Counted from the stretch's first letter, positions 32,583 through 43,356 are shown. The stretch: DNA of 64,000 nucleotides from Bostrychus sinensis (GCA_020698575.1 CM036241.1:38299855-38363854), one strand, 5' to 3'. The notes: generated from the letters alone by a model not told the origin. Numbers and translations: made by a program.

Positions 32583-33731
32583 ATGATGCTGTTAAACCAC
32601 ACAAACCAGACCGTCAAGGACTTGTTCTCCTGCTACAGCCCCCTTGTGGTGGGATACCGGTACTTTGCTGTGATGTGGGGGTGTGCTGTGTCTGTGACTG
32701 GGACAGTCGGTAACCTGATGACTATTTTAGCATTTGTCTCGGACCCACGGCTGAGAACACGCTTCAATGTCCTTATTGTAAACCTGGCATTTGCTGACCT
32801 CCTGTACTGCACCATCCTGCAGCCAATTTCTGTGGACTCCTACCTCCACCTCCGCTGGCGCAGTGGGGAGGTCGGTTGCAGGGTTTTTGGCCTGCTACTC
32901 TTCCTCTCCAACTCAGTGTCCATCACCTCCCTGTGCCTGCTCGCAGTAGGGCGGTATTTGTTGGTGGCGAAGAGGCAACTGTTTGATCGGGTGTTCTCCA
33001 AACATGGGGTTATTTTTCTCCTAATCTCAGCGTGGGGACTAGGCCTGGCCAGCGTCGCCCCCCTGTGGCCTGTCTTTGTGTTTGTGCCACAGGTTTGCAC
33101 GTGCAGCTTCCATCGGACCAGAGGCAGTCCTTATTCCACCATTCTCCTCTTCTTCTGCTTCTTCATTGGTTTAGGCTGTGTGGGTGTCTTCTACCTTCTC
33201 ATCTACAAACGAGTTAGAGTTGCCTCAGTGGGGCTTCTCCATTACAGGCTCAGCCGCCACTCATCCAGGAAAAAGCCAGCTTCCTGCACTGTCGGGACAG
33301 ACGACAGTGGTGTGGCCGAGGTGTGCAGCTGTGAGGTGAGCAGCCAGGTTGAAAGCACCCAGGACAAGTGTGAGATCTCCTTTAAAAACTCAACCCACAC
33401 ACCTCCCACTGTTGTCCCACCACAACCTTCACCCAGCCCCATGCCTGCACTTGCTTCAGGAGACAATGGGGGTGAATTTAGGAGAGTCACGCGGATGTGT
33501 TTCACTGTTTTTCTTTGTTTTGCGTTCTGCTTCGTCCCATTTTTGTTGCTGAACATTGTTGACAGACAGAACCGTGCTCCACAAATGTTGCATATGTTTT
33601 GCGCAAATCTGACGTGGCTCAACAGCTGCATCAACCCACTGCTCTACGCCGTAATGAACAGGCAGTTTAGACAGGGCTATTACGTGCTGCTGACAAAGGT
33701 GGGAATGCCCTTTGAACGGTTCCAAAACTAA
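32583..33731 (+). CDS. gpr84: G-protein-coupled receptor 84 (medium-chain fatty acid receptor), 382 aa
   Basis: GPR84 is a class A, Gi-coupled plasma-membrane receptor for medium-chain fatty acids, expressed mainly in myeloid cells and increased in inflammation. The single-exon frame reads colinearly with the mammalian protein: YRYFAVMWG and GTVGN (TM1), RTRFNVLIVNL and ADLLYC (TM2), SVDSYLHLRWR (ECL1), SVSI and GRYLL (TM3, GRY in place of DRY, as in GPR84), APLWP (TM4), VCTCSF with RTRG (ECL2, keeping the Arg that binds the ligand carboxylate in the human receptor), a long Ser/Pro-rich ICL3 (about 220-300), FRRVTRMCF (TM6 start), ANLTWLNSCINPLLY (TM7, NPxxY at 351-355) and MNRQFRQ. N-terminal NHT and NQT are possible glycosylation sites. 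ATG 32583 is 2 nt after an acceptor; 32586 is an alternative start. Confidence 0.96.
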   Translation: MMLLNHTNQTVKDLFSCYSPLVVGYRYFAVMWGCAVSVTGTVGNLMTILAFVSDPRLRTRFNVLIVNLAFADLLYCTILQPISVDSYLHLRWRSGEVGCRVFGLLLFLSNSVSITSLCLLAVGRYLLVAKRQLFDRVFSKHGVIFLLISAWGLGLASVAPLWPVFVFVPQVCTCSFHRTRGSPYSTILLFFCFFIGLGCVGVFYLLIYKRVRVASVGLLHYRLSRHSSRKKPASCTVGTDDSGVAEVCSCEVSSQVESTQDKCEISFKNSTHTPPTVVPPQPSPSPMPALASGDNGGEFRRVTRMCFTVFLCFAFCFVPFLLLNIVDRQNRAPQMLHMFCANLTWLNSCINPLLYAVMNRQFRQGYYVLLTKVGMPFERFQN

Positions 33732-34290
33732 GGCCAAGGCCCCAAAGCCTTCGGCACATTTTGTATTATTGTCTGTGGAGAGTCTCAGTCACACAGGTTT
33801 TGTAAAATAGAAACAAGGTAAAAAAAAAAAAAAAAAAGTAGATTTGATGTTTTGTCTGAGACTTTAAACTGGTGAGAGCTGTTGTCTTTTGGTGACATCT
33901 TTGCTTTGGTTTTGTATTTTTTCTCTAGTACTTTTCTGTTTAAATAGTATGCATCCATACATAAATATCATTCATGTTCAGTTGGGCTCTATCACAGAAA
34001 ACCATAATCAGTGAAGTTCAACCAACTCTTTTTGCACATATGCCAGAGTTATGTGACTAACAGCAAGCAAAAAATAATGAGTATCCAAATCGCTTCACTA
34101 ACTGAGTCCATATAGAACATTGTATACACAGCACTATGTAGTGATGGAGGGGTTTAAGGGTTAGGTAGGAGATTCGGACACAGCCTAAGTAATGTCGTGG
34201 CTCCAATTTCTCAAAACATAAGCTCAGACTCTTACTGCATCATACACACCCCTTCCCATCCCAGCCCCCTCTCCATCCATCTGCCTCCTC
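33732..34290. other. gpr84 3' flank
   Basis: Presumed 3' UTR and spacer. An A-run of about 17 lies at 33820-33837. No further gene is seen. Confidence 0.4.
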
Positions 34291-34299
34291 CTTTTTTTT

Positions 34300-34532
34300 C
34301 CCTCTCCCCCTCACCCAAGTCCAAATGAAAATTCCATCACATGTACTGTGTCTTGTTATGTTATATTACTGTTGTGTTTGTGTATGTATGCCTTTGCAAA
34401 CTGTATTTAACTTTCTGGAGAGCGTGTGGTGGCGCTGACAAATAGCTGCGGCCCCGGAGGCTTGCTCCAAACACAATTTTGCTGTACTTTTTTTGTGCAT
34501 GTGACAATAAACTTATCTATCTATTTAATATT
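34300..34532 (+). mobile_element. LINE 3' end with (ATCT)n tail
   Basis: The stretch ends caattttgctgtactt, then tgtgacaataaacttatcta, then a short atct repeat: the stereotyped 3' end of a fish LINE (CR1/RTE-like). Only the tail is present. Confidence 0.5.
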
Positions 34533-34539
34533 TTGGGAG

Positions 34540-35870
34540 GCCTCTTCACCTCTAAAATAACTAGAAATACAGTGGAAGTCTGAATCTCCTCCCTAACCTC
34601 TCATTCACTATGTAGTCCTTGAGTGATATTTATGTATTTATATAGAAATAATAATCATACATGTGGTATTTAACATGTTATCTCATTAAAGAATAAAACA
34701 GACTGCATTATTGCAGATCTATAAGAGGGAAGCTTTTGTTTGTACAAGCTAAGCTTTATTTCAGAGCAGTTTATTCCTGATTACAACAAGACAGTAAGTT
34801 AAAGAAAAAAGCATCTCTAACTGGTTTCATTCAAACGTGTTGTGTTCTGTTTAAAGACCTGTCACGATCCCGCTGTTCTCCTCCAAAACTCACAAAGCAT
34901 TCTGGTCTATACTGACCTGACCACATAGTGACTAATGCTGTCCACTATTTTTACTGATGCATTGTGGGAAACAGGGTTAGACAGAATTGGCCGTTTCTCT
35001 CAATGGTACAGAATCCCATAGATCCAGACAGTGTTCAGTGACAGTCTGCAAAATGGGTTGCAGTCAGTGACAGCTGGTGGTGACTCTGGGCTGAGGGCTA
35101 ATGTATTGATAATAGTGCACAGTACTCAGCATCAACACCAGGCCATAGACAGCAACTGCTCAACTTCACACCAAGAAAATATTATTTCATGCCAAGTTTT
35201 CATACAAATGCTTGCACATAAATTAAAAAGTGCTCAACAATTATTAACCTATTCAGCCAATGAGCAACAGCACCTTACCCCAATGTTTTAACCAAATATG
35301 CATCATTTCCAACATGACAAGGTGCAGAAAGCAGTCCTGTTAACTATAGGTGGAGAAATGTATGGTTACCTTTCTCTGAGGTAAATGTGTTAATAAAACA
35401 TATTAATGTCTCTGTCACTGAAGTCCGGTGGTTTCTGAATAATGATTGAAAGCGTTCATGAGTCCCATCTTACTTTGGAGAAATGATTTAATCCTCTTCA
35501 GTGTTCAAAAACATCACTCTGCTCTGATTATAATGGCCTATTGAGTTAATTTCAGTATCTTAGAAAAATTCTGCAAACTGTGCATCACTTTAGATTAACA
35601 TTAATAAACAGCTTTGGTCAGTGGTTACGATAGTTATTACTGCCGCCATCACTCAAAAGTACAGGCTATGATATGTACGTACTCTGTGATTGATCAAATC
35701 CAGGTCTCTGTCAATCACTACACTATTATGATTTGCTGTGTGTCTCTTGGGCTATTAAAAATAGCTCTTATTTTCATTATCTGCTGTAATATTGTTTTAT
35801 TTTAAAACAAAACAAACAAAACAAACAAACAAAAAAACAATAACGAGCATGTAGATAATACAGTGTAAGA
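34540..35870. other. AT-rich spacer
   Basis: No gene is recognised. A short acaaacaaac low-complexity run lies at 35803-35840. Confidence 0.4.
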
Positions 35871-35873
35871 TTA

Positions 35874-36118
35874 TTAGGTGTTTTTCATGTTGGCGATGTT
35901 GGTCAAGTACTGGTGGTTTCCCAGGATGAAGCTGTTTATGGGTTTACAGGGCAAATGCAGCGCTTTTAACACAAAGTTCAGACGTTTGTTACAATCATCT
36001 GGAGAATTTCTTTTGTGAATGTGCAGCTTAGAAAATCTCTCAAACGACAGGAGGTTTGTCAAAATAGAGTCATCTGTAGTGTCAGAGAAGACAGCAGCAG
36101 ACAGAGCACCAGGACCTG
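35874..36118 (-). pseudogene. RNase A family pseudogene (minus strand)
   Basis: On the minus strand an RNase-type leader (QVLVLCLLLSSLTL) begins with CTG where the ATG should be, near 36117. The leader frame then reaches a stop (tga) near 36059. In a shifted frame the mature start reads FSKLHIHKRNSPDDC, then PCKPINSFILGN (CKxxN with the catalytic Lys), and ends ANMKNT at 35874. The second half (VC, KC, NC and PVHF blocks) is missing. Start loss, frameshift and truncation together mark it as dead. It is the only RNase copy on this strand. Confidence 0.88.
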
Positions 36119-36149
36119 CAGATTCTCTTTAGTCATGTCTCAATAAAGC

Positions 36150-36390
36150 AGGTCTAAACAAGGACTAAACCAGGGCTGGCTCAGGATCAAACCAGAACTA
36201 AACCAGGACTAAAACAAGACTCAACCAGGACTAAATGAGGACAAAGCAAGGACTAAACCAGGACTGAACCAGAACCAAAAGAGGACTCAACCAGAAATAA
36301 ATGAAGACTAAACAAGGACTAAACCAGGTCTAAACCCTAGGACTAAAACAGGACTAGATGAGGACTAAACCAGTTAAACCAGGTCTTGTA
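36150..36390 (-). repeat. 11-bp GGTTTAGTCCT repeat (reverse orientation)
   Basis: Degenerate aaccaggactaaacc units on the plus strand. Their orientation follows that of the minus-strand RNase pseudogene whose intron they occupy. Confidence 0.9.
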
Positions 36391-36394
36391 TTCT

Positions 36395-36460
36395 CCTGCA
36401 GATAGTTCAGAGTGGAGTCCTCTCAGTCTGAGACACTGTTGAAGCTCTCAGGCTTTTATA
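36395..36460 (-). promoter_or_regulatory. Remnant promoter and exon 1 of the minus-strand RNase pseudogene
   Basis: The reverse complement reads tataaaagcctgagagctt (TATA at 36453-36460), then caacagtgtctcagactgag, then ggactccactc, nearly identical to 27361-27421. A 14-bp gap removes exactly the splice donor found at 27424. Confidence 0.8.
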
Positions 36461-36469
36461 CACAGATGG

Positions 36470-37125
36470 AGCTGAACCAGGTTTAAAACCAGGTCAGATT
36501 ATCACACCTCAACTTCTGCAGAAATATGACTCAGTAAGGTAGGCTGAACATTTATCAAGCCAATCCTTCACAAACTCATTGTAAGCTACTGTGACCAGGT
36601 CATTTAAAGTTTATCTCAATGTCTTATTTGATTTTGAGATGGGCCTGTGACTTAGATCCATGTTTTTGAACAAGACATTATAATCTTGCCAGCGCCTTGA
36701 CATTCTTAATCTAAAAAGTGTTCACTCACAACAGCCAAGCAGCCTGCTGCATAACCAAAATAATGAAACCATTTAGTTGGACTGATGAGAGCCCACAGTT
36801 CTACTGTATGTCATCTGTGCCACACTTTTTTATGGCTTTGCCTGTTTATTGAGCTGAGCTTCGGCCCCACTTTCCTCCAGGGGAGTGGACACATCTCTGT
36901 CTGTCTGTCCGTCCTGTAAAACCAGGTCTTAACCAATACTAATCTCTGTTGATATCTTGCACTTTGTTCTAGTTCTTTATGAGTCAGATATTGAGATTTC
37001 TGCAGAATCAGTAGCAAGAGGCGTGTTCAGATCGTTACACCAGGTTTAGACTTTAAAAGAGATGCACCAGAGTCCATCTGTGTGTCCACTGTGTGTTCCA
37101 GCAGAGAGTACTCCACCACATGGAA
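36470..37125. other. Spacer without a recognised gene
   Basis: Nothing recognisable. It ends at a TAG triplet microsatellite (37132-37180). Confidence 0.4.
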
Positions 37126-37131
37126 AGAGCA

Positions 37132-37180
37132 ATAGTAGTAGTAGTAGTCGTAGTAGTAGTAGTAGTAATAGTAGTAACAG
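37132..37180. repeat. TAG triplet microsatellite
   Basis: agtagtagtagtcgtagtag-type tract. Confidence 0.9.
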
Positions 37181-37299
37181 GCACTGAGGTTAGGTTAGGA
37201 GGTCTAGAGGAAGACCAAAGAGGAGATTTATGGATGGAGTGAAAAAGGCCATGAAGTTACTGTGTGTGAGAAAAGAGGATGTAGAGTACTCACTGTGGA

Positions 37300-37660
37300 C
37301 CTGGTTTAGTCCTGCTTAGTTATATTTTAGCCCTGGTTTAGTCCTGGTTCAGACCTTGGATTTATTCTCTATTTATTCTGCTTAGTTGTATTTTAGCCCT
37401 TGTTCAGACCTGGTTTAGCCCTGGTTTAGTCCTGGTTAAGTCCTGGTTTTGACCTTGTTTAGTCCTTGTTTAGTCTTGGTTTAGTCCTGGTTTAGCCCTT
37501 GTTTAGCCCTAGTTTAGACCTAGTTCAGACCTGGTTTAGTTCTGCATAGTTATACTGCTTAGTCGTATTTTAGCCTTGGTTTAGTCCTGGTGTAGACCTG
37601 GTTTAGTCCTGGTTTAGACCTGGTTCAGACCTGGTTTAGTCCTGGTTATTCTTGTTCATT
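37300..37660 (+). repeat. 11-bp GGTTTAGTCCT repeat
   Basis: Degenerate ctggtttagtc and ctggtttagac units, occupying the expected intron of the RNase pseudogene at 37.7 kb. The orientation again matches the gene. Confidence 0.9.
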
Positions 37661-37700
37661 TTTACACAGTTGTTTGTTGGCGTGTTTCCTCGCAGAGAAC

Positions 37701-37895
37701 CTGGAGATCCTGGTGCTCAGTTTGTTTCTGTCTCCTCTGACTCTGGCTCCAGCCTCGGCCCAAACCTATGAAATGTTCAAAGCTCTTTACACGGACAACA
37801 AATAAAAAGTCCCTTTCAACTGCGAAGAGATGATGAACCGCATTCTGAAGCGTCTGGCCCTCCCCTGCAAAAGCTTAAACACCGTGAAACCGTGG
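37701..37895 (+). pseudogene. RNase A family pseudogene (plus strand), truncated
   Basis: After the acceptor tcctcgcag (ends 37695) and the usual 5 nt, the start codon is CTG in place of ATG. The leader (LEILVLSLFLSPLTLAPASA) is intact. The FxxQH motif is FKALY, so the first catalytic His is lost, and an in-frame TAA follows TDNK. Beyond it MMNRILKRLALPCKSLNT still shows the CKxxNT motif. Similarity ends near 37895, so half the gene is missing. Confidence 0.88.
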
Positions 37896-38043
37896 AACAA
37901 AATATCTCACACTGTTCTTCAAGTTTTATTTACAGACTTTAAAACAATATGGTACACTGGTATCTCTGACTGATACCACACTTTCTACAGCAGATGGTGC
38001 TGTTGTGCAGGATGTATGTTGTGATTAAGGCTGCTACCCAAAA

Positions 38044-38670
38044 CTACTACTACTACTACTCATATAACGACTACTACTGCCTCTACTATTATGCTAGTAT
38101 TAGTGCTACTTCTACTGCTACTACCGCTTAGAGGCTGAGGTACAAATACCTTATTCTAAAAGTTGTGGACATTTTTATTTTTTTTTCATTCCTTAAAAAC
38201 GTACTCAAGTAATAGTACAGGTAGGCTATGTTACAAAATTTAAGCTAAACAAGTTCACATTAAGCAGTAACAAAACATCAATACATATTTAATTAACAAT
38301 ATTCTAATGAATACATAGTTTATTGGTATTGGCAGTGATGCTTTAAATGTAGCATTGGTTTACTTGAGCTTATTATTCAACAATGGCACATAAATAACAA
38401 TGTGTATAACATTGTATTTATAACGTGTTTATAAATGTTGAAGTAATATTAGGCTATAATAACTGCTTAAAAATACAGTAAGTAGGCTATCTTTGTTGAA
38501 TTTGTACAGGCTTTGTGAAATTAAGTCTAGAGAACACATTTTCTAATTATATTTATAATACTACTGTTAAACCCACATTTAATAATCATAGTTTTAAATT
38601 TGGTATATTTGTTAAAGGCACAAATGTGGAATACATATAACCTGGTAATTATGAGCAAATATCATATACG
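38044..38670. other. AT-rich spacer with a reverse TAG tract
   Basis: A tactactacta tract at 38044-38090 (the reverse complement of the TAG repeats elsewhere), then AT-rich DNA with no gene. Confidence 0.5.
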
Positions 38671-38681
38671 TAGGTCTAGGC

Positions 38682-38850
38682 CAGTGGTTCCCAACTAAGG
38701 GTCCGGGACCAAAGATTGCAGGGGGTCCACAGAGTTCTGGCTGCTCTGAGGTTGAGGTTATCAAAATTATATTTGTGCAACTTAAATTCTAAAATTTCCA
38801 CAACCCAATTTGAAAACAAATGGAATAGGAACAAAATGTACCACTACTGT

Positions 38851-38889
<39 letters not shown>

Positions 38890-39005
38890 GAAATAATCAC
38901 TTTAGCTTCTCATGCTTTAGTGAGGGCCAGGTTAGGGCTGGGGGGACCTGGCTTGTCTTGGACACAGGCAGGAGGAGCTTCAAGGAAAAAGTCTGGGAAC
39001 CACTG
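38682..39005. mobile_element. hAT-type MITE carrying a poly-T run
   Basis: Termini cagtggttcccaac and gggaaccactg are inverted. The flanking 8 bp match at 7 of 8 positions (gtctaggc 38674-38681, gtctagct 39006-39013). A T-run of about 34 lies at 38850-38883 inside. Confidence 0.8.
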
Positions 39006-39109
39006 GTCTAGCTATATTTATGTTCTGTTTTTAATCGTATTGTGTATATGTTGCGTTGCCTGTTTGATTATTGAATTTCATTTCCAATAAATGAAATGGT
39101 TGAAAATTA

Positions 39110-39552
39110 TTAAAAAGTACCACAGCGCCCTCACGCGGCTGACAAGGGGGAAACTCTTTGTTAAAGGACAGAGTGAGACGTCTGTCCGCGGCTCTCTCGC
39201 CCTACTACAGTCTGGTCCGTGATTTCCCCGACAGAGTGAGACCTCCGCTCGGTGCAGTGTGACAGCTGTTCGGTGTTTGTCGGTAACGGAGGACATTTTG
39301 AGCTTGTGCGGTCGGTCAGCGCCTTTATTTCACTCTCAGCCTTTAACCCAGGGCTCGGGGCGTAGTGTTTTTTTTATCCGCGAAAATCGGCCCAAATCCA
39401 GAAATACGCTGCTGTCCTTTTTGGTAGCGTATAGTGTGTTAACCTTAGCCCGCTAGCACAGTCCCATGCTAGTGTTGTTAGCTTGTTAGCACTGGCCTGG
39501 CCTCCTTCTCCACCTGCTCCACCTCGACAGCCGGTCCCTCAGCGCAGACACA
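39110..39552 (+). promoter_or_regulatory. CpG-rich promoter and 5' UTR of the UBE2D gene
   Basis: G+C and CpG content rise sharply from about 39120 to 39550, immediately before the start codon, as expected for a housekeeping promoter. No TATA box is seen. Confidence 0.6.
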
Positions 39553-39576
39553 ATGGCTTTAAAACGAATTTCCAAG
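39553..39576 (+). CDS. ube2d: UBE2D exon 1 (residues 1-8)
   Basis: This is the start of a UBE2D-family (UbcH5-type) E2 ubiquitin-conjugating enzyme, which accepts ubiquitin from E1 on its catalytic cysteine and works with many RING and HECT E3 ligases in cytosol and nucleus. Exon 1 encodes MALKRISK and ends at donor aag|gtaacc. The full CDS has seven exons: 39553-39576, 42706-42769, 42952-42983, 43068-43145, 43251-43356, 45150-45243, then one of two terminal exons. All junctions are GT-AG and in phase. The assembled protein is 147 or 148 aa, the family's length. The paralogue is unresolved: residues are a mix of UBE2D1, D2/D3 and D4. Confidence 0.95.
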
Positions 39577-39889
39577 GTAACCACCCCAGACTGCCCGCAC
39601 ATCATGTAAAAAACTACAATTTGAGGCGTTTTACCGGTGATTTTCGCCGCTGTTATTCGCGTTAGCCGCGTTAGCTCCGTGTCACCGCTGGACTCTGAAA
39701 TAACGGTATGAGCGGAGCATTAACAGCAGGTGTTTACAACGGTTTTATAAGAAATAATAAACAACACTTTTATTCATATTAGAGAAATAACTGTTACAGA
39801 ACCAAATAGTAAGGTGCAGGTTATATTTATAATTAAAATATTTAATTATTTGGGTAGAAATTAATAAAATTATTGTATTTTGTCTTCAG

Positions 39890-42705
39890 TGATGACCTAT
39901 GTTTAGCCCTTGTAAGCTCAGATTTAGTCCTGGTTTAGTCTGGTGTATTCCTGATTTAGAACTGAACATTTCTTCTTTCTGAATACAGAATTATTTACGG
40001 TATAGCTACGTTTTCTGTCTTTATAAATTTGCCACCACAAATTCTAGTGTAAAAAGGTCTAAATCTTAAGCCAAATTTAGGTGTAAAGCAAGCCAGCAAA
40101 TGTGCAACTTAGAGAAGAAAGAAAGCCAAAAACAAACCTATATACCAGGTCTAAAGCGAGGAGGAAACTGACCAAATGTAGGCTACAATCCATCTTGAAT
40201 CAGACTAAACCAGATCAGGTTTACTCAAGGGCTGAACAATTAATCGAAATTAAATTGAAACTGCAATTTTAATTGTCGCAATTAGCAAATCTCAGGCTGC
40301 AGTTACTTGGGTGATATAATGTTCACTGTAGAGAACAAAATATCCCATCTCTGCAGGGTCTTAATAGGTATTCTGCTACAGCTGTAGTTCAGACTTCTAC
40401 AGACATGATCTGAAAGACATGTGATTCCTTGTATTGGTTGAGCAGTGAATATTTCTCTCAAGTGTCAATGCTCCATCACATGCTTGAAATGTAAACTGTC
40501 AACTGAACATTGAATTTAAAACATATCTTTTCACAACTGCAATATCTGTCAGAATTATTGCAATTAGATTTTTTTTTTTTTTTCAAAATCGTTCAGCCCT
40601 AGTTTACGCCTAGTTTAGCCAATGGACTCATTCTGGTTTAGCCCTAGATTAGTCCTGGTTTAGACCTAGTTTTGGCTGTGGCCTAATCTTTTTTTAGTCC
40701 TGGTTTATACCTAGTTTTAGCCCTGGCTAAGCTCTTGTTTTGTCTTGGTTTAGACCTAGTTTTAGCCCTGGTGTAATCTTTGTTTAGTCTTGGTTTAGAC
40801 CTATTTTAGCCCTGGTGTAATATTTGTTTTGTCCTGGTTTATACCTAGTTTTAGCTCTGGCTTAGTCCTTGTATTCTCCTGGTGTAGATCCAATTAGTAA
40901 TATCAAACTAAGCCAGGACTGAATGTATACCAAAACTAGAAATTGAAATGTAATATACTAGAAATTTGATGTAATATACTTTGCATTTAATTTTGTAACC
41001 CTAGAATTATGAAATAGAAATTTTGCAAGGCCATGTTATTGACAATGAATAATCTATAAGAGGATACAGCCTAATACTGTCATTGTTATGCCCTGTTATG
41101 AAAAGGTTTTTATTAAATTCTAGAAAAAAGAAATCAGCTATAAAGGTTGTTATTATTATTATGATTTGTCGTAATAATGGAGGTCAGTTAAAGTAATATT
41201 GATTTGTACTCCCTTAGAATTTCCCCACTGAGGGACTAATGAAGGTATTCCTATTCTTATAATGTCTTTTGACAAGACACTGTTTCATTTTTAACATTAA
41301 AGATTTATCACATTTTTATAATTTGTTTTGTTAATAATAAATGAAATGTTGATTGGACATCTTTTACAATAATGTAACTAATTATATACAACCCTCCTCA
41401 TTTATCTGAACTTGGGACTGGCACAAAGACTACACTGGCTTCAGGTTGGGTTAGTTTGTAATGTTATAATATCTTACTCCAATAATAAAATATTATTCAG
41501 ATTAAATGTATTTTTACTGATCTCCAATCAAGAAACTAGGTCTAAACCAGAATTACACAAGGACCAGACCAGGTTCTAAAATGGAACTAAATCAGATTTA
41601 ATCAAGGGCTAAACCACGGGCTAAAACAGGTCTAAACTAGGACTAAACAAGGACTATATCAGTTCTAAAATAGGAATAAAACAGGTGTAAACTGGGACTA
41701 AACCAGGTCTAAAGTGGTTCAAAATCAGGATTACGCTAGTGCTAAATTAGGTCTAAAACAGGACTAAACAAGGGCTAAACCAGGTCTAAAACATGTTTGA
41801 ACCAGTTCTAAAACAGGACTAAACCAGGACTAAAAAGTCTTGTAAAGCTGCTTCAAACCAGGATTACACAAGGGCTGAACCAGAACTGAACAAGATGTGA
41901 AACTGGTCCAAACCAGGACTGAACCAGGGATAAACCAAAACCAAGCCAGGTCTATACCAGGTCTGTTCAATCATGTCTTCCCTGTCCACATTGGTGTTGG
42001 CTGTTGTGTGGCCTTTCTAAGCTGAAAGTCGATGCTGTGGTCCACATACCGGACTGTGAAAGTCTAAACCGGGTCTAAACTCAGTCTATGTCTGACTGAG
42101 TATAAATATCTGAGTGCTGACTCTACTAAACTGAGTCCAGGACTAATTCAGGACCGAACTTCACTGTAACTGTACTACAAACAAGAAACACGATCCCTGA
42201 GCATTTTATTGTTTCTTAATGATTTCAATCCACCTTTATGGTACACACCTGTTTCACCATTTCATGTGGTTTAGACCTGGTTTAGTCCAGGTTTTAGCCT
42301 TGGTTTAGTCCTAACCAACCTCCCTACAACACACTTTTTGACCCACCAGTAAAGAATCACTGCTTTGAGCCAGTTCTAAACCGGGACTAAACTATAGCCA
42401 AAGGATGACTAAACCAGGATTTAAGTAGGATTAAACCAGGACTAGGCCACTGCCAAAAGAGGAATAAACCAGGACTACATTAGGGTTAAACTTGGACTAA
42501 ACCTGGACTAAACCATGGCTCAAGCTGGACTAAACCAGAGCTTGAGCAGTATTAAACCAGGCAGATTGTTTTTCTTTGGTACATCTAACATCATTGCAGT
42601 AAAAGTATTTTTGTTATTAGGACTTGTTGATTTTAAAAGAACCATCATTTTTATTTTGTGTGAGTTTTTATTTTGCTTTTTCTAACTTTATTGTTGTGTT
42701 CTCAG
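39890..42705. repeat. UBE2D intron 1: blocks of the 11-bp repeat in both orientations
   Basis: Forward ctggtttagtc units at about 40595-40890; reverse aaccaggactaaacc units at about 41530-41970 and 42360-42560. Both orientations lie in one intron, so orientation is not tied strictly to the gene. No exon is seen inside. Confidence 0.8.
40227..40601. mobile_element. hAT-type MITE in UBE2D intron 1
   Basis: Left end aagggctgaacaatt and right end aatcgttcagccct(a) are inverted. Flanking 8-mers match at 7 of 8 positions (gtttactc 40219-40226, gtttacgc 40602-40609). Confidence 0.75.
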
Positions 42706-42769
42706 GAGCTAACGGACTTGTCCAAAGACCCTCCTGCTCAGTGCTCGGCCGGACCAGTCGGAGAAGACA
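42706..42769 (+). CDS. ube2d: UBE2D exon 2
   Basis: Encodes ELTDLSKDPPAQCSAGPVGE and the start of DM, between acceptor gtgttctcag and donor gacA|gtatga. It continues the alpha-1 helix region and the start of the UBC fold. DPPAQCSAGPVG is invariant in the family. Confidence 0.95.
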
Positions 42770-42951
42770 GTATGAGACATATTTTATTTACATCTTAAAT
42801 GCTCTGTAACACTGCATTGTTTAGCTTCTGTGCTGTGGCTCCTGTCTGCTCCTCTAAGGACGGATTGTTATGTGTTATGTTATGGCTGATTGGTATAGCA
42901 TTAACCTGAGCTCATATCCTTTTCTAATCTGTATTTTCTTGTATTTCCCAG

Positions 42952-42983
42952 TGTTTCATTGGCAGGCAACTATTATGGGTCCT
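42952..42983 (+). CDS. ube2d: UBE2D exon 3
   Basis: A 32-nt exon encoding (M)FHWQATIMGP between acceptor tatttcccag and donor cct|gtaagt. The sequence is family-invariant. Confidence 0.95.
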
Positions 42984-43067
42984 GTAAGTATCACACTCAT
43001 TCATGCTTTTGTTTAAGTTGAATACTAAAATTATATTTAACTAAAATCATGGGGTTTTGTGCTGCAG

Positions 43068-43145
43068 CCTGACAGTCCATATCAAGGAGGAGTTTTCTTC
43101 CTCACCATTCACTTCCCCACAGACTACCCTTTCAAACCACCTAAG
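43068..43145 (+). CDS. ube2d: UBE2D exon 4
   Basis: Encodes PDSPYQGGVFFLTIHFPTDY and PFKPPK, the beta-sheet core, including the F62-type E3-contact region. Donor aag|gtcagt. PDSPY has Pro where D2/D3/D4 have Asn (a D1-like residue). Confidence 0.95.
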
Positions 43146-43250
43146 GTCAGTCCTTTAGACCTGGTTTAGTCCTGGTTTAGGCCTTGTTTAGTCTTGGTTT
43201 TAGACCTGGTTTAGTCCCAGTTCAACCCTGTTCTTGTTTGTGTTATACAG

Positions 43251-43356
43251 GTGGCCTTCACGACCAGAATCTACCACCCCAACATCAACAGTAACGGCAG
43301 CATCTGTTTGGACATTTTGAGATCGCAGTGGTCTCCAGCACTAACAGTCTCCAAAG
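43251..43356 (+). CDS. ube2d: UBE2D exon 5 (catalytic cysteine)
   Basis: Encodes VAFTTRIYHPNINSNGSICL and on to SPALTVSK. It contains the HPN motif and the ubiquitin-accepting cysteine (ICLDIL, residue 85), both intact, so the enzyme should be active. Donor aaag|gtctga. Confidence 0.96.

Noticed and set aside
32840..33737. Minus-strand ORFs within gpr84
   Set aside because: Antisense shadows of the receptor frame; no motif or splice signal.
36150..36390. Orientation of the 11-bp repeat as a strict strand marker of genes
   Set aside because: It holds for the RNase loci but fails in UBE2D intron 1 and near the EBF exon, where both orientations occur.
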